51,001 nt of DNA from Pseudonocardiaceae bacterium (GTDB taxonomy: Bacteria; Actinomycetota; Actinomycetes; Mycobacteriales; Pseudonocardiaceae): positions 1 through 51,001 of the forward strand of contig WHSZ01000041.1 of the NCBI GenBank assembly GCA_009379845.1. Direction: 5' to 3'. Positions 8,094 through 16,525 of the stretch are shown one piece after another (position 1 is the stretch's first letter; each line of letters opens with the position of its first letter). A program made the position numbers and the translations under genes. The notes below the pieces were generated by a model. That model was not told the DNA's origin, ran no database searches, and worked only from the letters and a program-made list of their open reading frames with translations.

Positions 8094-9068
8094 TCAGCGC
8101 AGCACGGCTGAGTCGTAGTCCAGCTCGGCCTCCGTGAGGTGTTTCTCGCGCATCACCTGATGGATGAGCTCAATCGAGCGGCGGTCGGTGTGCCCCTGCC
8201 AGCCGGGAAGCGCCAAGCGGCTGGCCAGTTCCGGCTCGAGGCTGCTGACCTTCGGCAGCGCGGTCCGGAAGGCGTCCGGGTCGGCACGGATGGCGTCCGC
8301 GGTGCGTTGCACACCGGCCTGGAAGGCGGACACCAGTTCCGGATCGTCCTCGACACGCTCCGACGTCATCAGGTAGGTGCCGATTTGCAGGCCGGGGCGC
8401 AGATCCGTGTACGGGCGCAGCACATCCCGCAGCCCCTGAGCTCGCCCGATGCTGACGAACGGCTCGATGAGCAAGCCGGCGTCGACGTCGCCGCGTTGGA
8501 TGGCCGCCGGCAAGTCGGGGAACGGCATCTCCACGAATTCGACGCTGCGCGGATCGAGGCCACGTTTCCGCAGCGCCGAGTGGATCACCACGTCGTTGAT
8601 GTTCTGCAGCGAGTTGACCCCGATCCGGGCGCCCGCGAGGTCTGCCGGCGTCCGGATCGGGCTGTCCGGCGGCACCATGACCGACGAGAAGTCCTCGTGC
8701 TGCTGCCGCGCGGTGCTGGTACCGGCGGCCACCATCTGGATCGGCATCCGGCGGCCCATCGCGATCATCGCGCTGACCACGTTCGACCCAGCGATGTCGA
8801 TGTCCTCACTGAGTAGCGCGGGTACCACGGTGGCGCCACCGCTTGAGGCATCCACCTCAAGGTTCAGCCCCTCGTCCCGGAAGTAGCCCTGCCGTACGCC
8901 GTATTCCAGGAACGCCGACGGCATGCCCGCGGTTTCGGACACCTTGATGGTGTTTCCATGTCCGGAATTCGAACCGGTCGACGACAGGTCGCCGCCGTAG
9001 TTCGTGCATCCCACGCAGAGCGCGACGACGAGGATCGCGGCGACTCGTGTTGTCCGGCTGAAGATCAT
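8094..9068 (-). CDS. ABC importer substrate-binding lipoprotein (NMT1/SsuA-like)
   Basis: 324 residues. A short N-terminal signal sequence ends in a lipobox-like LCVGC (Cys21), so the mature protein should be lipid-anchored outside the membrane. The body is of the SsuA/TauA/NMT1 type: SAFLEYGVRQGYFRDEGLNL, then DLAGARIGVNS and QRGDVDAGLLIEPF. Such proteins bind sulfonates, thiamine precursors, nitrate or aromatic acids. AAGGAGC precedes the ATG by about 6 nt. It is the last gene of the permease-permease-ATPase-binding protein operon and lies 27 bp after the ATPase gene. It converges with the aromatic operon, which makes an aromatic acid a plausible substrate, but this is inference. Confidence 0.87.
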   Translation of the reverse strand: MIFSRTTRVAAILVVALCVGCTNYGGDLSSTGSNSGHGNTIKVSETAGMPSAFLEYGVRQGYFRDEGLNLEVDASSGGATVVPALLSEDIDIAGSNVVSAMIAMGRRMPIQMVAAGTSTARQQHEDFSSVMVPPDSPIRTPADLAGARIGVNSLQNINDVVIHSALRKRGLDPRSVEFVEMPFPDLPAAIQRGDVDAGLLIEPFVSIGRAQGLRDVLRPYTDLRPGLQIGTYLMTSERVEDDPELVSAFQAGVQRTADAIRADPDAFRTALPKVSSLEPELASRLALPGWQGHTDRRSIELIHQVMREKHLTEAELDYDSAVLR

Positions 9069-9095
9069 GGCAGCTCCTTGCCCGCGGCGAATCGC

Positions 9096-9863
9096 TCAGG
9101 CCGGCGCGGTCTGCGCGTCGAGCGCGGCGTAGAGCTCCGCGCGTAGCCGGCCGAATTCGGGCAGCTGCTTGGTCTCCAGTTGATCGCGGGGTCGGGGCAG
9201 CGACACCTCGACGCTGCGCCGGACACTGGCAGGGGCCTGCAGCACGAGTACCCGATCGGCAAGGTAGACGGCCTCGTCGATGTCGTGCGTTACGAACAGC
9301 ACGGTAATCTGATAGCGCTGCCAGATGTCCAGCAGCAGGTCTTCCAGCCCCGCACGGGTCTGCGCATCCACCGAGGCGAACGGTTCGTCCATCAGCAGCA
9401 CGCGAGGCTTGTAGGCCAGCGCCCTGGCGATCGCCACCCGCTGCTGCATTCCCCCGGACAGTTGCCAGGGATACAGCTGCCCGCTGCCCGCGAGCCCCAC
9501 CGCGGTCAGCGCCTCGTCGGTCGCCTCCTTCGCTTCCTGCGTGGAGAGTCCTTTGTAGCGCAGCGGAAAGGCGACATTCCGCTGCACCCGCATCCAGGGG
9601 AGCAGGGAGCGGCTGTAGTCCTGGAAGACGAAGGCCATCTCCTCGGGCGGGCCGGTGACCGGACTGTCCCGCAGGGTGACCTGCCCGGCGGTTGGCCGGT
9701 CCAGCCCGGAAAGGCAGCGCAGCATCGTCGTCTTGCCACAGCCGGAGGAACCGAGGATGCAGACGAATTCCTGGTCGTTGACGGTGAAATCGAGACCGGC
9801 GACGGCGGGCTCGCCGTCCGGATCCGGGCCGTAGACCTTCCGCAGCTGGGATACCTCAAGCAT
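9096..9863 (-). CDS. ABC importer ATP-binding protein (SsuB/TauB-like)
   Basis: 255 residues with all ATPase motifs in order: Walker A GSSGCGKTT near residue 40, Q-loop FVFQDYSRSLLPW, signature LSGGMQQRVAIARAL, Walker B RVLLMDEPF and H-loop VTHDIDEAVYLADR. It is the cytoplasmic motor of the importer. The ATG at 9863 is chosen over an upstream in-frame codon because AGGAGG precedes it by 7 nt. The start lies inside the end of the upstream permease gene (8-nt overlap). Confidence 0.92.
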   Translation of the reverse strand: MLEVSQLRKVYGPDPDGEPAVAGLDFTVNDQEFVCILGSSGCGKTTMLRCLSGLDRPTAGQVTLRDSPVTGPPEEMAFVFQDYSRSLLPWMRVQRNVAFPLRYKGLSTQEAKEATDEALTAVGLAGSGQLYPWQLSGGMQQRVAIARALAYKPRVLLMDEPFASVDAQTRAGLEDLLLDIWQRYQITVLFVTHDIDEAVYLADRVLVLQAPASVRRSVEVSLPRPRDQLETKQLPEFGRLRAELYAALDAQTAPA

Positions 9864-10677
9864 CGGTGACCTCCTGGCGGGACGATGTGGTCTGCGTAGT
9901 GGCGGTGTCGTTGAGTAGCCCGCTGGCACCGCGGTGCCAGAACAGCACGCGGCGCTCGATGCGCATGAAAAGCGCGTTCAGCAGGAACCCCAGAACACCG
10001 AGCAGGATGATGCCGGTCCACATTTCCGGGATGGCGAACGCGCGTTGCGACTGCAGCACGAAATAGCCGAGCCCGTTGCTGCTGGCGACCATTTCCGAGA
10101 CCACCATCAGGATGATCGCGATGGCGAGGCTGGTGCGCATCCCGGCGAAAATCCGGGGGCTCGCGGCCGGCAGGATGATGTGCCGGATCCGCGCCCACCG
10201 CGGAATCTGGTACGAGCGGGCCATGTCGAGCTGGGTCGTATCGACGGCGCGAGCGCCATCGAGTGCGTTCAGCAGGATTGGCCAGATCGTGCCGAGCACG
10301 ATGACGAACAGCTTCGAGCCGTTGCCGGCACCGAAAAGCAGCAGCGCGAACGGGATCAGTGCGGGAGCCGGCAGCGCGCGCAGGAACTCGACGACCGGTT
10401 CGCAGGCGGTGCGCAGCACGGGCGAAAGCCCGAGCGCGAGCCCGATCGTCACCCCGAGCAGCACGGAAAGTCCGTAACCGCCGAGCATCCGGGCCATGCT
10501 CGGCACCAGGTCGCTACCGACCCTTTCGAACAGCCAGATGTCCTGGAAGAACCCGAGAATCTCGGCCAGCGGCGGAAAGTAGAAGTTCTGCGCCTGGTGC
10601 GACCAGATGCCGTAGCCGAGCAGGATGGCCACCGGTAGGAAAAGGGGCGCCACGAGGTATCCGATCCGGCTCGTCAT
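9856..10677 (-). CDS. ABC importer permease (SsuC/TauC-like)
   Basis: 273 residues with about six membrane helices and the binding-protein-dependent permease core: SMARMLGGYGLSVLLGVTIG, and the EAA-like loop LDMARSYQIPRWARIRHIIL that docks on the ATPase. It overlaps the preceding permease gene by 4 nt (ATGA), so the ATG at 10677 is preferred over an upstream in-frame start. Two different permease genes in one operon suggest a heterodimeric channel, whereas SsuC/TauC systems usually use one permease twice. Confidence 0.88.
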   Translation of the reverse strand: MTSRIGYLVAPLFLPVAILLGYGIWSHQAQNFYFPPLAEILGFFQDIWLFERVGSDLVPSMARMLGGYGLSVLLGVTIGLALGLSPVLRTACEPVVEFLRALPAPALIPFALLLFGAGNGSKLFVIVLGTIWPILLNALDGARAVDTTQLDMARSYQIPRWARIRHIILPAASPRIFAGMRTSLAIAIILMVVSEMVASSNGLGYFVLQSQRAFAIPEMWTGIILLGVLGFLLNALFMRIERRVLFWHRGASGLLNDTATTQTTSSRQEVTDA

Positions 10678-11543
10678 TTGCCCGCCTCCTGTCGCTGCGC
10701 GGGATGCCACCGCAGCAGCCGTCGCTCAACCGCTTGGAAGCCGGAATTCAGCGCCCAGCCGAGCAGGCCGGCCACGATGATCAACGCGTACATGCGGGTC
10801 GGGTTGGCGTTGGACTGAGCGACCACGATGGCCTGGCCGAGTCCCGGCGCGCCAACCACCAGTTCGGCCGTGACGGCGAGTACCAGCGCGATCGCCGAGG
10901 CGATCCGCAGCCCGGTCGCGATGTACGGGGCCGCGCTCGGCAGCGTGATCTGGGTGAACCGGGCGAGTGGCGGCAGACCGTAGGAACGTGCGGTGTCCCT
11001 GGCCACCGGGTCGACGTCCTGGACGCCGTAGATGGTCTGCAGCAGGATCGGCCAGAACGTGGCGAACGTGATCAGGAAAACCTTCATCTCCAGGCCCGTG
11101 CCGTAGACCAGCACGGCCAGCGGGATCAGCGCGACCGAGGGCACCGGGCGGAAGAACTCGATGACCGCCTTCGCCAGCCGGTAGGCGATCCGGCTGGCGC
11201 CGAGTAGCACGCCAAGCGGGATGGCGCACAAGGTGGCGATCCCGATGCCGAGTGCCCAGCCGCCCAGCGTCCGCCCGATTTCCAGCCACAGCGGCCAGCC
11301 GAACGCGAGCTTGCCGAACTCCAGGTAGATCTCGCTGATCGGCGGGAACCAGGCGCGCGGCAGGACGCCCGCTCGGGACGCGATCTCCAGAATCGCGAGC
11401 ACCGTGACGATCCCGGCGATCCGAAGGCCGAGGTCGCTGAAGCGCGGCGCCCTGCGCGGTGCGGCTGCCGCCCGGCCGGTACTCGGTGATGGCGACGCGA
11501 GATCCGTGGCGCGTTCCGGAGCCGACGACCCGGACCAATTCAT
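10674..11543 (-). CDS. ABC importer permease (SsuC/TauC-like), first gene of operon
   Basis: 289 residues. An unstructured N-terminus of about 45 residues rich in Ala, Pro and Arg precedes roughly six membrane helices and the permease core (EIGRTLGGWALGIGIATLCA, EAA loop ARSYGLPPLARFTQITLPSA). AAGGAG lies about 6 nt before the ATG at 11543. This is the first of four co-directional genes and the promoter should lie in the 424-bp gap to the divergent regulator. A TGACGTCA palindrome at 11559-11566 is just upstream of the start. Confidence 0.87.
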   Translation of the reverse strand: MNWSGSSAPERATDLASPSPSTGRAAAAPRRAPRFSDLGLRIAGIVTVLAILEIASRAGVLPRAWFPPISEIYLEFGKLAFGWPLWLEIGRTLGGWALGIGIATLCAIPLGVLLGASRIAYRLAKAVIEFFRPVPSVALIPLAVLVYGTGLEMKVFLITFATFWPILLQTIYGVQDVDPVARDTARSYGLPPLARFTQITLPSAAPYIATGLRIASAIALVLAVTAELVVGAPGLGQAIVVAQSNANPTRMYALIIVAGLLGWALNSGFQAVERRLLRWHPAQRQEAGK

Positions 11544-11683
11544 GATCAGCTCCTTCGCTGACGTCACGGACGCCGGTAAGTTATCGAGCCTATTTCACAT
11601 GACGCAATGATTTCGGGATGTAATTCCGCTATATCGAAAACATGCGGGACCTGGACCGGCGCGGGCGCGATGGGAGGCAGCTT

Positions 11684-11723
11684 GCGGGAGGGCGCGGGAG
11701 GGCGCGGGAGGGTGCGGGCGGGC
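11684..11723. repeat. Four tandem copies of a 10-bp G-rich unit
   Basis: The unit GCGGGAGGGC occurs at 11684, 11694, 11704 (last base T) and 11714 (one change), all in phase. It lies in a non-coding divergent region and is strongly G-rich on the plus strand, so G-quadruplex formation is conceivable. Confidence 0.8.
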
Positions 11724-11769
11724 GCGATGGCGCCATGTTGCGGGAAGGTGCGGGCGGTGCCGGCCGTTA

Positions 11770-11801
11770 ACCTCCCCCGGACCCCCAGGACCGGGGGAGG
11801 T
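11770..11801. other. 11-bp perfect hairpin in the divergent intergenic region
   Basis: Arms ACCTCCCCCGG and CCGGGGGAGGT enclose a 10-nt spacer. The element lies between two divergent genes, so it is not an ordinary gene-end terminator. There is no T-tract. It may be an operator or an attenuator for either side. Confidence 0.65.
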
Positions 11802-11888
11802 CTGCCGCGGTGCGCGGGAACCCGTCGTTAGGCTCCGGCGCGGCAGTTGAGCCGGTCACGCGCGGAGTCTAGGCTGGCAGCACGGCAC

Positions 11889-11940
11889 GTATCAACTGAT
11901 GAAAAATTTGCTATACATCCAGACCTTTTCATTAGTGAAA
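11889..11940 (+). promoter_or_regulatory. AT-rich promoter with inverted repeats before the EspR-like regulator
   Basis: An extended -10 element TGCTATACA (hexamer TATACA at 11912-11917) stands in an unusually AT-rich patch. It is flanked by ATGAAAA (11899-11905) and TTTTCAT (11926-11932), an inverted repeat; TTTCA/TGAAA (11927-11931, 11936-11940) overlaps it downstream. The layout fits autoregulation by the adjacent helix-turn-helix protein. The -35 region is weak. Confidence 0.5.
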
Positions 11941-11967
11941 GAAGTCGGTGCTGCTGGGGAGGAAGCG

Positions 11968-12423
11968 ATGGTCGAGCAGGCGAGTAGGAGCCTGGCCGAG
12001 AAGCTGAACTATCTGTTCGCCAGTCAGGTTTCGCAGGACGGCCAGGAGTACAGCAACGAGCACGTCGCCACGGCGATCACCACGCAGGGTGATGCGAAGA
12101 TCTCGCAAAGTTATATCTGGCAGCTCCGGAAGGCGAAGAAGGACAACCCCACGTACAAGCATCTGCAGGCGCTCGCCGGCTTCTTCGGCGTCCCGGTCAG
12201 CTACTTCTTCGATGACGAGGTGACCGACCGCGTCAATCAGCAGTTGCAGAGCCTGAAATCCGAACGGGTGCGGCTGCGTGAGCTGGCCGGCGACAGCGAC
12301 GCCCAGCTGATGGCGATGCGGGCCGGTGAGCTCTCGCCACACCGCCGTCAGCAGGTCATGGAGCTACTCGACGTGGTCTACCGGCTGGAACAGGCCGAAC
12401 GCGGCGACGCTTCAGCCGAATAG
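11968..12423 (+). CDS. XRE/EspR-like helix-turn-helix regulator
   Basis: 151 residues. The N-terminal two thirds resemble the nucleoid-associated regulator EspR of mycobacteria: LAEKLNYLF, EHVATAITTQG, SQSYIWQLRKAKKDNPTYKH and LQALAGFFGVPVSYFFDDE form the DNA-binding fold. A C-terminal helical part (QQLQSLKSERVRLRELAGD, QQVMELLDVVYRLEQAE) probably dimerises the protein. I place the start at 11968, where GGGGAGGAA precedes the ATG; an in-frame ATG at 11899 lies upstream of the likely transcription start. It is 123 bp before an ImmA/IrrE-like protease gene, the arrangement seen where a protease removes a repressor. No known cleavage site is visible. Confidence 0.85.
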   Translation: MVEQASRSLAEKLNYLFASQVSQDGQEYSNEHVATAITTQGDAKISQSYIWQLRKAKKDNPTYKHLQALAGFFGVPVSYFFDDEVTDRVNQQLQSLKSERVRLRELAGDSDAQLMAMRAGELSPHRRQQVMELLDVVYRLEQAERGDASAE

Positions 12424-12546
12424 CAGCCGAACAAATAACGGAGTGAGACCGGTCCGAGAACCCGCCAACCCCTAGAACCACCCTGTCCGCATCTGGGATG
12501 CTCACGGGGAGTGGTCTATACCCCCGATGGGATGAAGGGGTGAGCG

Positions 12547-13065
12547 GTGCGGGAACGGGAACTACGCCGGCGGTGTCGCCGGCTGCTGAAGGAGCTCGAC
12601 ATCCGGCCTCCGCTGGAGGTCGCTGAGCTCTGCCGACGCGTCGGCCAGCAGCGTGGCAAGCCGATCCGGCTGATACCCCACCCGCTCCCGGTTCCAGGGC
12701 CGTTCGGGGCCTGGATCACCACGAAGAACGCGGACTACATCCTCTACCAGCGAGAAACCAGCAAGGCCCATCAGGACCACATCATCCTGCACGAGCTCGG
12801 ACACATCCTGGCTGGTCACCGTGGCGACGAGCATGACGACGCGCTGCTCACCGAACTCTCCCCAGCTGAGGAACCCGACGCGGTGCGCAAAGCCCTGCGC
12901 CGTACCTCGTATGACACCGATCAGGAGCGGGAGGCGGAAACGGTCGCCACCATCATCCTGGAGTGGGCCTCGGTGCTCGACAGGGTGGCGTCGCGGTCGT
13001 CGCTGGAGGAGACCGCGGCGCAGCGCATGGAAACCGCGCTTGGCGACCGGTTGGGCTGGCTGTGA
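12547..13065 (+). CDS. ImmA/IrrE-family metalloprotease-like protein
   Basis: 172 residues. The zinc-protease motif HELGH lies at residues 82-86 and is followed by a downstream EREAE segment able to supply the third ligand (SYDTDQEREAETVATIILEW). ImmA/IrrE enzymes cleave XRE-type repressors to induce the genes they control. The N-terminus is strongly basic (RERELRRRCRRLLKELDIRP). The start is a GTG at 12547 with AAGGGG about 9 nt upstream. The stop overlaps the start of the membrane protein gene (GTGA), so the two products are probably made together. A TATACC box at about 12511-12516 could give this pair its own promoter. Confidence 0.83.
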   Translation: MRERELRRRCRRLLKELDIRPPLEVAELCRRVGQQRGKPIRLIPHPLPVPGPFGAWITTKNADYILYQRETSKAHQDHIILHELGHILAGHRGDEHDDALLTELSPAEEPDAVRKALRRTSYDTDQEREAETVATIILEWASVLDRVASRSSLEETAAQRMETALGDRLGWL

Positions 13066-14249
13066 CCGTCAAGGTGGCACTCACGGTGGCGCAGGGCGTG
13101 CTGCTGTACGCCGCGCTGCTGTGGAAGCTCTACCAGCTCGTCCGGTCGCCGCGGGACGTGCCACTGCGGATCGTGACGATCTGCCTGGCCTGCGCCGCGG
13201 CCGCGTACCCGGTCGGGCTGGCTGGCGGCAACCCAGGGCAGCCCGTGCATGGGCCGCTGCTGCTCAATCTCCTGCACTTCGTGTTGCTGTGCTGCGTTAT
13301 CTACGCGCTGATCTGCTTCTTCCTGTTCTCCGCCATGGATGCGTCGCGGGCGCGGGCACACGCTCGGCGGCAGACGATTCCGCTCGTGATCGCGGTTGCC
13401 GTGATGACGATCGCGGCGCTGAGCACCCCGGAGGGAGTCGAGGTAGGCGACTTTACGGTCGCCAACGTCGCGATCGTCTCGCTCGCGGGAGATCTGTACC
13501 TTGGCTACGGCTTGGCGACCGCGTTGCGCGCGAGCCGGCGCTACGCGCGTGATGCCGAACCCCGCCTGGCCCGAGGGTTGCGGCTCACCTCGCTGGGAAT
13601 GGCCGCCATGATACTGGCTTGCGCGCTGCTGGTGCTCACGGTGATCATCCGTTGGGCCGGTGGCACCGTGCCGACCCTGGTGCTCGGTGTGGTCACTTTC
13701 CTGTTGCTGCCCGGAATCCTGTTGTTCATCGTCGGCGTGAGCTATCCGGGTGTGGCGATGCGGCTGGCCGCGACCAGGGTCTGGGCACACCATCTACGGA
13801 CGTACCACCAGCTTCGTCCACTGTGGACCGCGCTGCACGGTCAATTTCCCGAGGACGCGCTGAATCGTGCGCCGATGAATTCCTGGCGGGACGTGCTCAG
13901 CCTGCGCGGCGTGCACCGCCGCTACTACCGCCGGGTGATCGAGTGCCGGGACGGCCTGGTTCGGATCAGCCCGCATCTGGCCCGGATCAGGCAACGCCAC
14001 GGTGCGGATGACACGAGCACCGGGGCGCTGGCCGATCAGCTGACGGCCGCGTTGCGCGCGCACGCCGCGGGCGAACCAGCCGCGCCGCAGGCGGTCCGGG
14101 TGGCCGTGCCGGTGGGCGACGGCAGCCTGGACTCCGATGTGGGCGAGCTGGTGGCGCTCTCCGGCGCGCTGCGCGCCACGCCACCCGGGTGGGAACGGCG
14201 GCTTTCATCGATACCGGCGGAGGAACCCGCGCAGGTCGTTGGCGAGTAG
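13062..14249 (+). CDS. Seven-helix membrane protein, MAB_1171c-like putative transporter
   Basis: 395 residues. The first ~225 hold about seven hydrophobic segments (e.g. [56 protein letters not shown]); the remaining ~170 are soluble and probably cytoplasmic, beginning [20 protein letters not shown] with [20 protein letters not shown]. This is the layout of actinobacterial proteins annotated as MAB_1171c-type putative transporters, whose substrate is unproven. The GTG at 13062 overlaps the protease stop by 4 nt. A sensor role for the protease-repressor pair is as plausible as transport, but is inference. The 3' end overlaps the convergent epoxide hydrolase gene by 45 nt. Confidence 0.75.
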   Translation: MTVKVALTVAQGVLLYAALLWKLYQLVRSPRDVPLRIVTICLACAAAAYPVGLAGGNPGQPVHGPLLLNLLHFVLLCCVIYALICFFLFSAMDASRARAHARRQTIPLVIAVAVMTIAALSTPEGVEVGDFTVANVAIVSLAGDLYLGYGLATALRASRRYARDAEPRLARGLRLTSLGMAAMILACALLVLTVIIRWAGGTVPTLVLGVVTFLLLPGILLFIVGVSYPGVAMRLAATRVWAHHLRTYHQLRPLWTALHGQFPEDALNRAPMNSWRDVLSLRGVHRRYYRRVIECRDGLVRISPHLARIRQRHGADDTSTGALADQLTAALRAHAAGEPAAPQAVRVAVPVGDGSLDSDVGELVALSGALRATPPGWERRLSSIPAEEPAQVVGE

Positions 14250-15401
14250 GTCGGGTGTTTCCATGGCGGGGAAGTGGCCGCCACGGTCGAACTCCGACCA
14301 GTGCGCTATCTGACCGGTATCCAGCAGGCTCCTGATCGTGGTGTCGGCAGCGAACACCGCGACCCCGGTCGGTGGCCCCGGCGGGTGTTCGGCGCCGTCG
14401 CCTGCCGCCTCCGGTGCGGATTCCTGGCTGGCAGCCCACGCCCGCATGCCCTCATAGGTGGCGTGCGCGGAGGACGCGCCCGCACCGGTGAACCAGTAGA
14501 TGCTGACGCCCGTGAGCAGTTGATCACGGTCGACGGCGTCCTCCGGCCGCTTCGCCGCGGGGTCGGTCCACTCCGCGAATCTCTCCACGATCCAGGCGAG
14601 CTGGCCGGTGGGGGAGTCGGCGAGCGAGTAGCCGAGCGTCTGCGGGCGGGTCGCTTGCAGGTGCAGGTACCCGAGCCCGTCGGCCTGGAACTCGTTGAAC
14701 CGCTCGGCGCGAGCGCGATCGGGCTCGGACAGCCCGTCCAGCTCGATGGCGGGGCCGAACGGCATCGCGGCGGCCGTTCCGGTCAAGTGGATGGCGCTGA
14801 CCCGCTCGCCGTCCAGCATGCCGAGCATGCCGGCGACCCCGGCCCCGACGTCGGTGCCGTGCGCCGCGTAGCGCGAGTAGCCGAGGCGGCTCATCAGCTC
14901 GGCCCACGCCTGCGCGACGCGGAACAGGTTTCCCCATCCCGCCTCGCGTACCGGCGTGGAGAACCCGTATCCGGGCAGCGATGGGATGACCACGTGGAAG
15001 GCATCGGCCGGGTCTGCGCCGTGCGCACCCGGATCGGTCAGCGGGCCGATCACGTTCCGGAACTCGAACGGGGTGCTCGGCCAGCCGTGCGTGAGGATCA
15101 GCGGAAGCGCGTCCGACTCGGGCGAACGGACATGCAGGAAATGCACGTCCTGCCCGTCGATTTCGGTGACGAACTGCGGGTACCGGTTCAGTGTCGCTTC
15201 CTGCTTCCGCCAGTCGAAGCCGTTGGCCCAGTAGTCCGCGAGTTCCTTCAGGTAGTCAAGCGGAACACCGCGACTCCAGCCGCTGTCCGGCAGCGGGTGC
15301 GGCCATCGCGTGCGGGCGAGCCGGTCGGTCAGGTCGTCGAGGTCGGCTTGCGGAATGTCGACGCGGAAAGGGCGAATTGTCGTGTCGTTGCTCATGGTCA
15401 T
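14205..15401 (-). CDS. Epoxide hydrolase, microsomal type (EHN domain)
   Basis: 398 residues. An N-terminal EHN domain ([40 protein letters not shown]) is followed by an alpha/beta hydrolase domain: oxyanion motif HGWPST, nucleophile region HGTDVGAG (Asp near residue 183), and a C-terminal [17 protein letters not shown] supplying the histidine. The family opens epoxides to vicinal diols through an ester intermediate. ATG codons at 15401 and 15395 are both possible; neither has a Shine-Dalgarno sequence. A perfect inverted repeat begins 6 bp upstream of 15401 and is probably the operator of the divergent WYL regulator. Confidence 0.88.
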   Translation of the reverse strand: MTMSNDTTIRPFRVDIPQADLDDLTDRLARTRWPHPLPDSGWSRGVPLDYLKELADYWANGFDWRKQEATLNRYPQFVTEIDGQDVHFLHVRSPESDALPLILTHGWPSTPFEFRNVIGPLTDPGAHGADPADAFHVVIPSLPGYGFSTPVREAGWGNLFRVAQAWAELMSRLGYSRYAAHGTDVGAGVAGMLGMLDGERVSAIHLTGTAAAMPFGPAIELDGLSEPDRARAERFNEFQADGLGYLHLQATRPQTLGYSLADSPTGQLAWIVERFAEWTDPAAKRPEDAVDRDQLLTGVSIYWFTGAGASSAHATYEGMRAWAASQESAPEAAGDGAEHPPGPPTGVAVFAADTTIRSLLDTGQIAHWSEFDRGGHFPAMETPDLLANDLRGFLRRYR

Positions 15402-15406
15402 GGACG

Positions 15407-15449
15407 CTACGCGTGAAAGAGGAAAGAATAGTTCCGCTTTCACGCGTAG
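15407..15449. promoter_or_regulatory. Perfect 13-bp inverted repeat operator between epoxide hydrolase and WYL regulator
   Basis: Arms CTACGCGTGAAAG and CTTTCACGCGTAG are separated by 17 nt that contain a smaller GGAA/TTCC symmetry. The element fills most of the 59-bp gap between the two divergent starts, so a bound dimer could control both genes. The likely ligand is the WYL-family protein encoded next door. Confidence 0.8.
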
Positions 15450-15460
15450 GTTTGGAAACC

Positions 15461-16426
15461 ATGGTGGATACGCCGGCGCGGCTGCTGCGCCTGCTCTCGC
15501 TGTTGCAGGCGCGCCGCACGTGGACGGGGCCGGAGCTGGCCGACCGGCTCGGCGTCACGACGCGGACGGTCCGCAGCGACGTGGAACGGCTGCGCGGGCT
15601 CGGATACCCTGTGAACGCCGATCTCGGCGTGACCGGCGGGTACCGCCTCGGCGCCGGCGCCGCGCTGCCACCTCTGCTCCTTGACGACGAGGAAGCCGTC
15701 GCGGTCGTGGTAGCGCTCCGCACCGCCGCGGACGGCGACGTCGCGGGAATCGAGGAGATGTCGCTGCGGGCCCTCGCGAAGCTGGAACAGGTGCTGCCGT
15801 CCCGGTTGCGGCATCGCGTGGACGCCCTGCACTCCGCGATCGTCGCGGTGGGCGGCGGTGGCTCGGGCGTGGATGCGGACGTTCTCACCGTCATCGCCGG
15901 CGCGTGCCGCAGCCACGAGCGACTGCGGTTCGACTACACCCGGCACGACGGCACGACGGCGCGGCGCCTGGTCGAGCCGCACCGCCTTGTGCACATGAAC
16001 CGCCGCTGGTATCTGGTCGCCTGGGACACCGACCGCCGGGACTGGCGCATCTTTCGCGCGGACCGTATCGACGTCCGCACCCCGACCGGACCTCGCTTCA
16101 CGCCGCGCGAACCGCCAAGCGATGACATCGCCGGCTATCTCCAGCGCAACGTGGGCGCGGCGGTGTGGCGGTATCACGCCCGGATCCGGCTGCACGCCCC
16201 GGCCGAAGCGGTAGCCGATCGGCTGCCGCCCTCGGTCCTGGTGGAAACGATCGACGAGCACAGCTGCATGCTGCGAACCGGGGCCAGCACCCTGCAGGCG
16301 CTGGCGTTGAACCTTGGCCTGCTCGATGTCGATTTCGAGATCGTCGACGCGCCGGATTTCGCCGCGCATCTCGGCAAGCTGATCGGCCGGTACGAGCGAG
16401 CCATCGAACGAACGACCGGTGTATAA
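15461..16426 (+). CDS. WYL-domain transcriptional regulator
   Basis: 321 residues. The N-terminal winged helix spans about residues 5-60 ([40 protein letters not shown]). The central WYL domain has [20 protein letters not shown] and [20 protein letters not shown], followed by a C-terminal extension (WCX type). WYL proteins sense small ligands or nucleic acids. The ATG at 15461 has GGAAA about 7 nt upstream. It is divergent from the epoxide hydrolase across a perfect inverted repeat, so it probably controls that gene and itself. Its stop codon lies within a direct repeat that recurs at 22.7 kb. Confidence 0.9.
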   Translation: MVDTPARLLRLLSLLQARRTWTGPELADRLGVTTRTVRSDVERLRGLGYPVNADLGVTGGYRLGAGAALPPLLLDDEEAVAVVVALRTAADGDVAGIEEMSLRALAKLEQVLPSRLRHRVDALHSAIVAVGGGGSGVDADVLTVIAGACRSHERLRFDYTRHDGTTARRLVEPHRLVHMNRRWYLVAWDTDRRDWRIFRADRIDVRTPTGPRFTPREPPSDDIAGYLQRNVGAAVWRYHARIRLHAPAEAVADRLPPSVLVETIDEHSCMLRTGASTLQALALNLGLLDVDFEIVDAPDFAAHLGKLIGRYERAIERTTGV

Positions 16427-16454
16427 CATCCTATACGGCGCGGGCCTTTGGTGC
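16420..16454. repeat. Direct repeat copy 1 (TATA-palindrome repeat)
   Basis: TGTATAAC, two variable bases, then CCTATACGGCGCGG, GCC and CTTTGGTGC. The same sequence, with one 2-base substitution and one 2-base deletion, recurs at 22710-22742 in the same orientation. Inside is a GTATA/TATAC inverted repeat. Copy 1 contains the WYL stop codon. Confidence 0.8.
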
Positions 16455-16458
16455 TGCG

Positions 16459-16486
16459 AGCCGGCTCGAACCCGGCTGCGCGCAGC
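16459..16486. terminator. Possible bidirectional hairpin between convergent genes
   Basis: AGCCGG/CCGGCT (16459-16464, 16472-16477) forms a 6-bp stem, overlapped by the 12-bp palindrome GCTGCGCGCAGC at 16475-16486. It lies between the convergent WYL and MFS genes. No T-tract is visible, so terminator function is only suggested by position. Confidence 0.4.
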
Positions 16487-16525
16487 AGGCCGCCCACCTT
16501 GTCGACGGTGTCGGCGTGGTGGTGT

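Noticed and set aside
11770..11801. Rho-independent terminator in the importer/regulator gap
   Set aside because: The stem is strong but the two flanking operons diverge, so there is no transcript end to terminate; no T-tract follows.
16440..16500. tRNA-like T-arm around CCGGGTTCGAGCCGG on the minus strand
   Set aside because: The 6-bp stem with a 7-nt loop resembles a T-arm, but acceptor pairing, anticodon arm and the rest of the cloverleaf are missing, so I call it only a hairpin.
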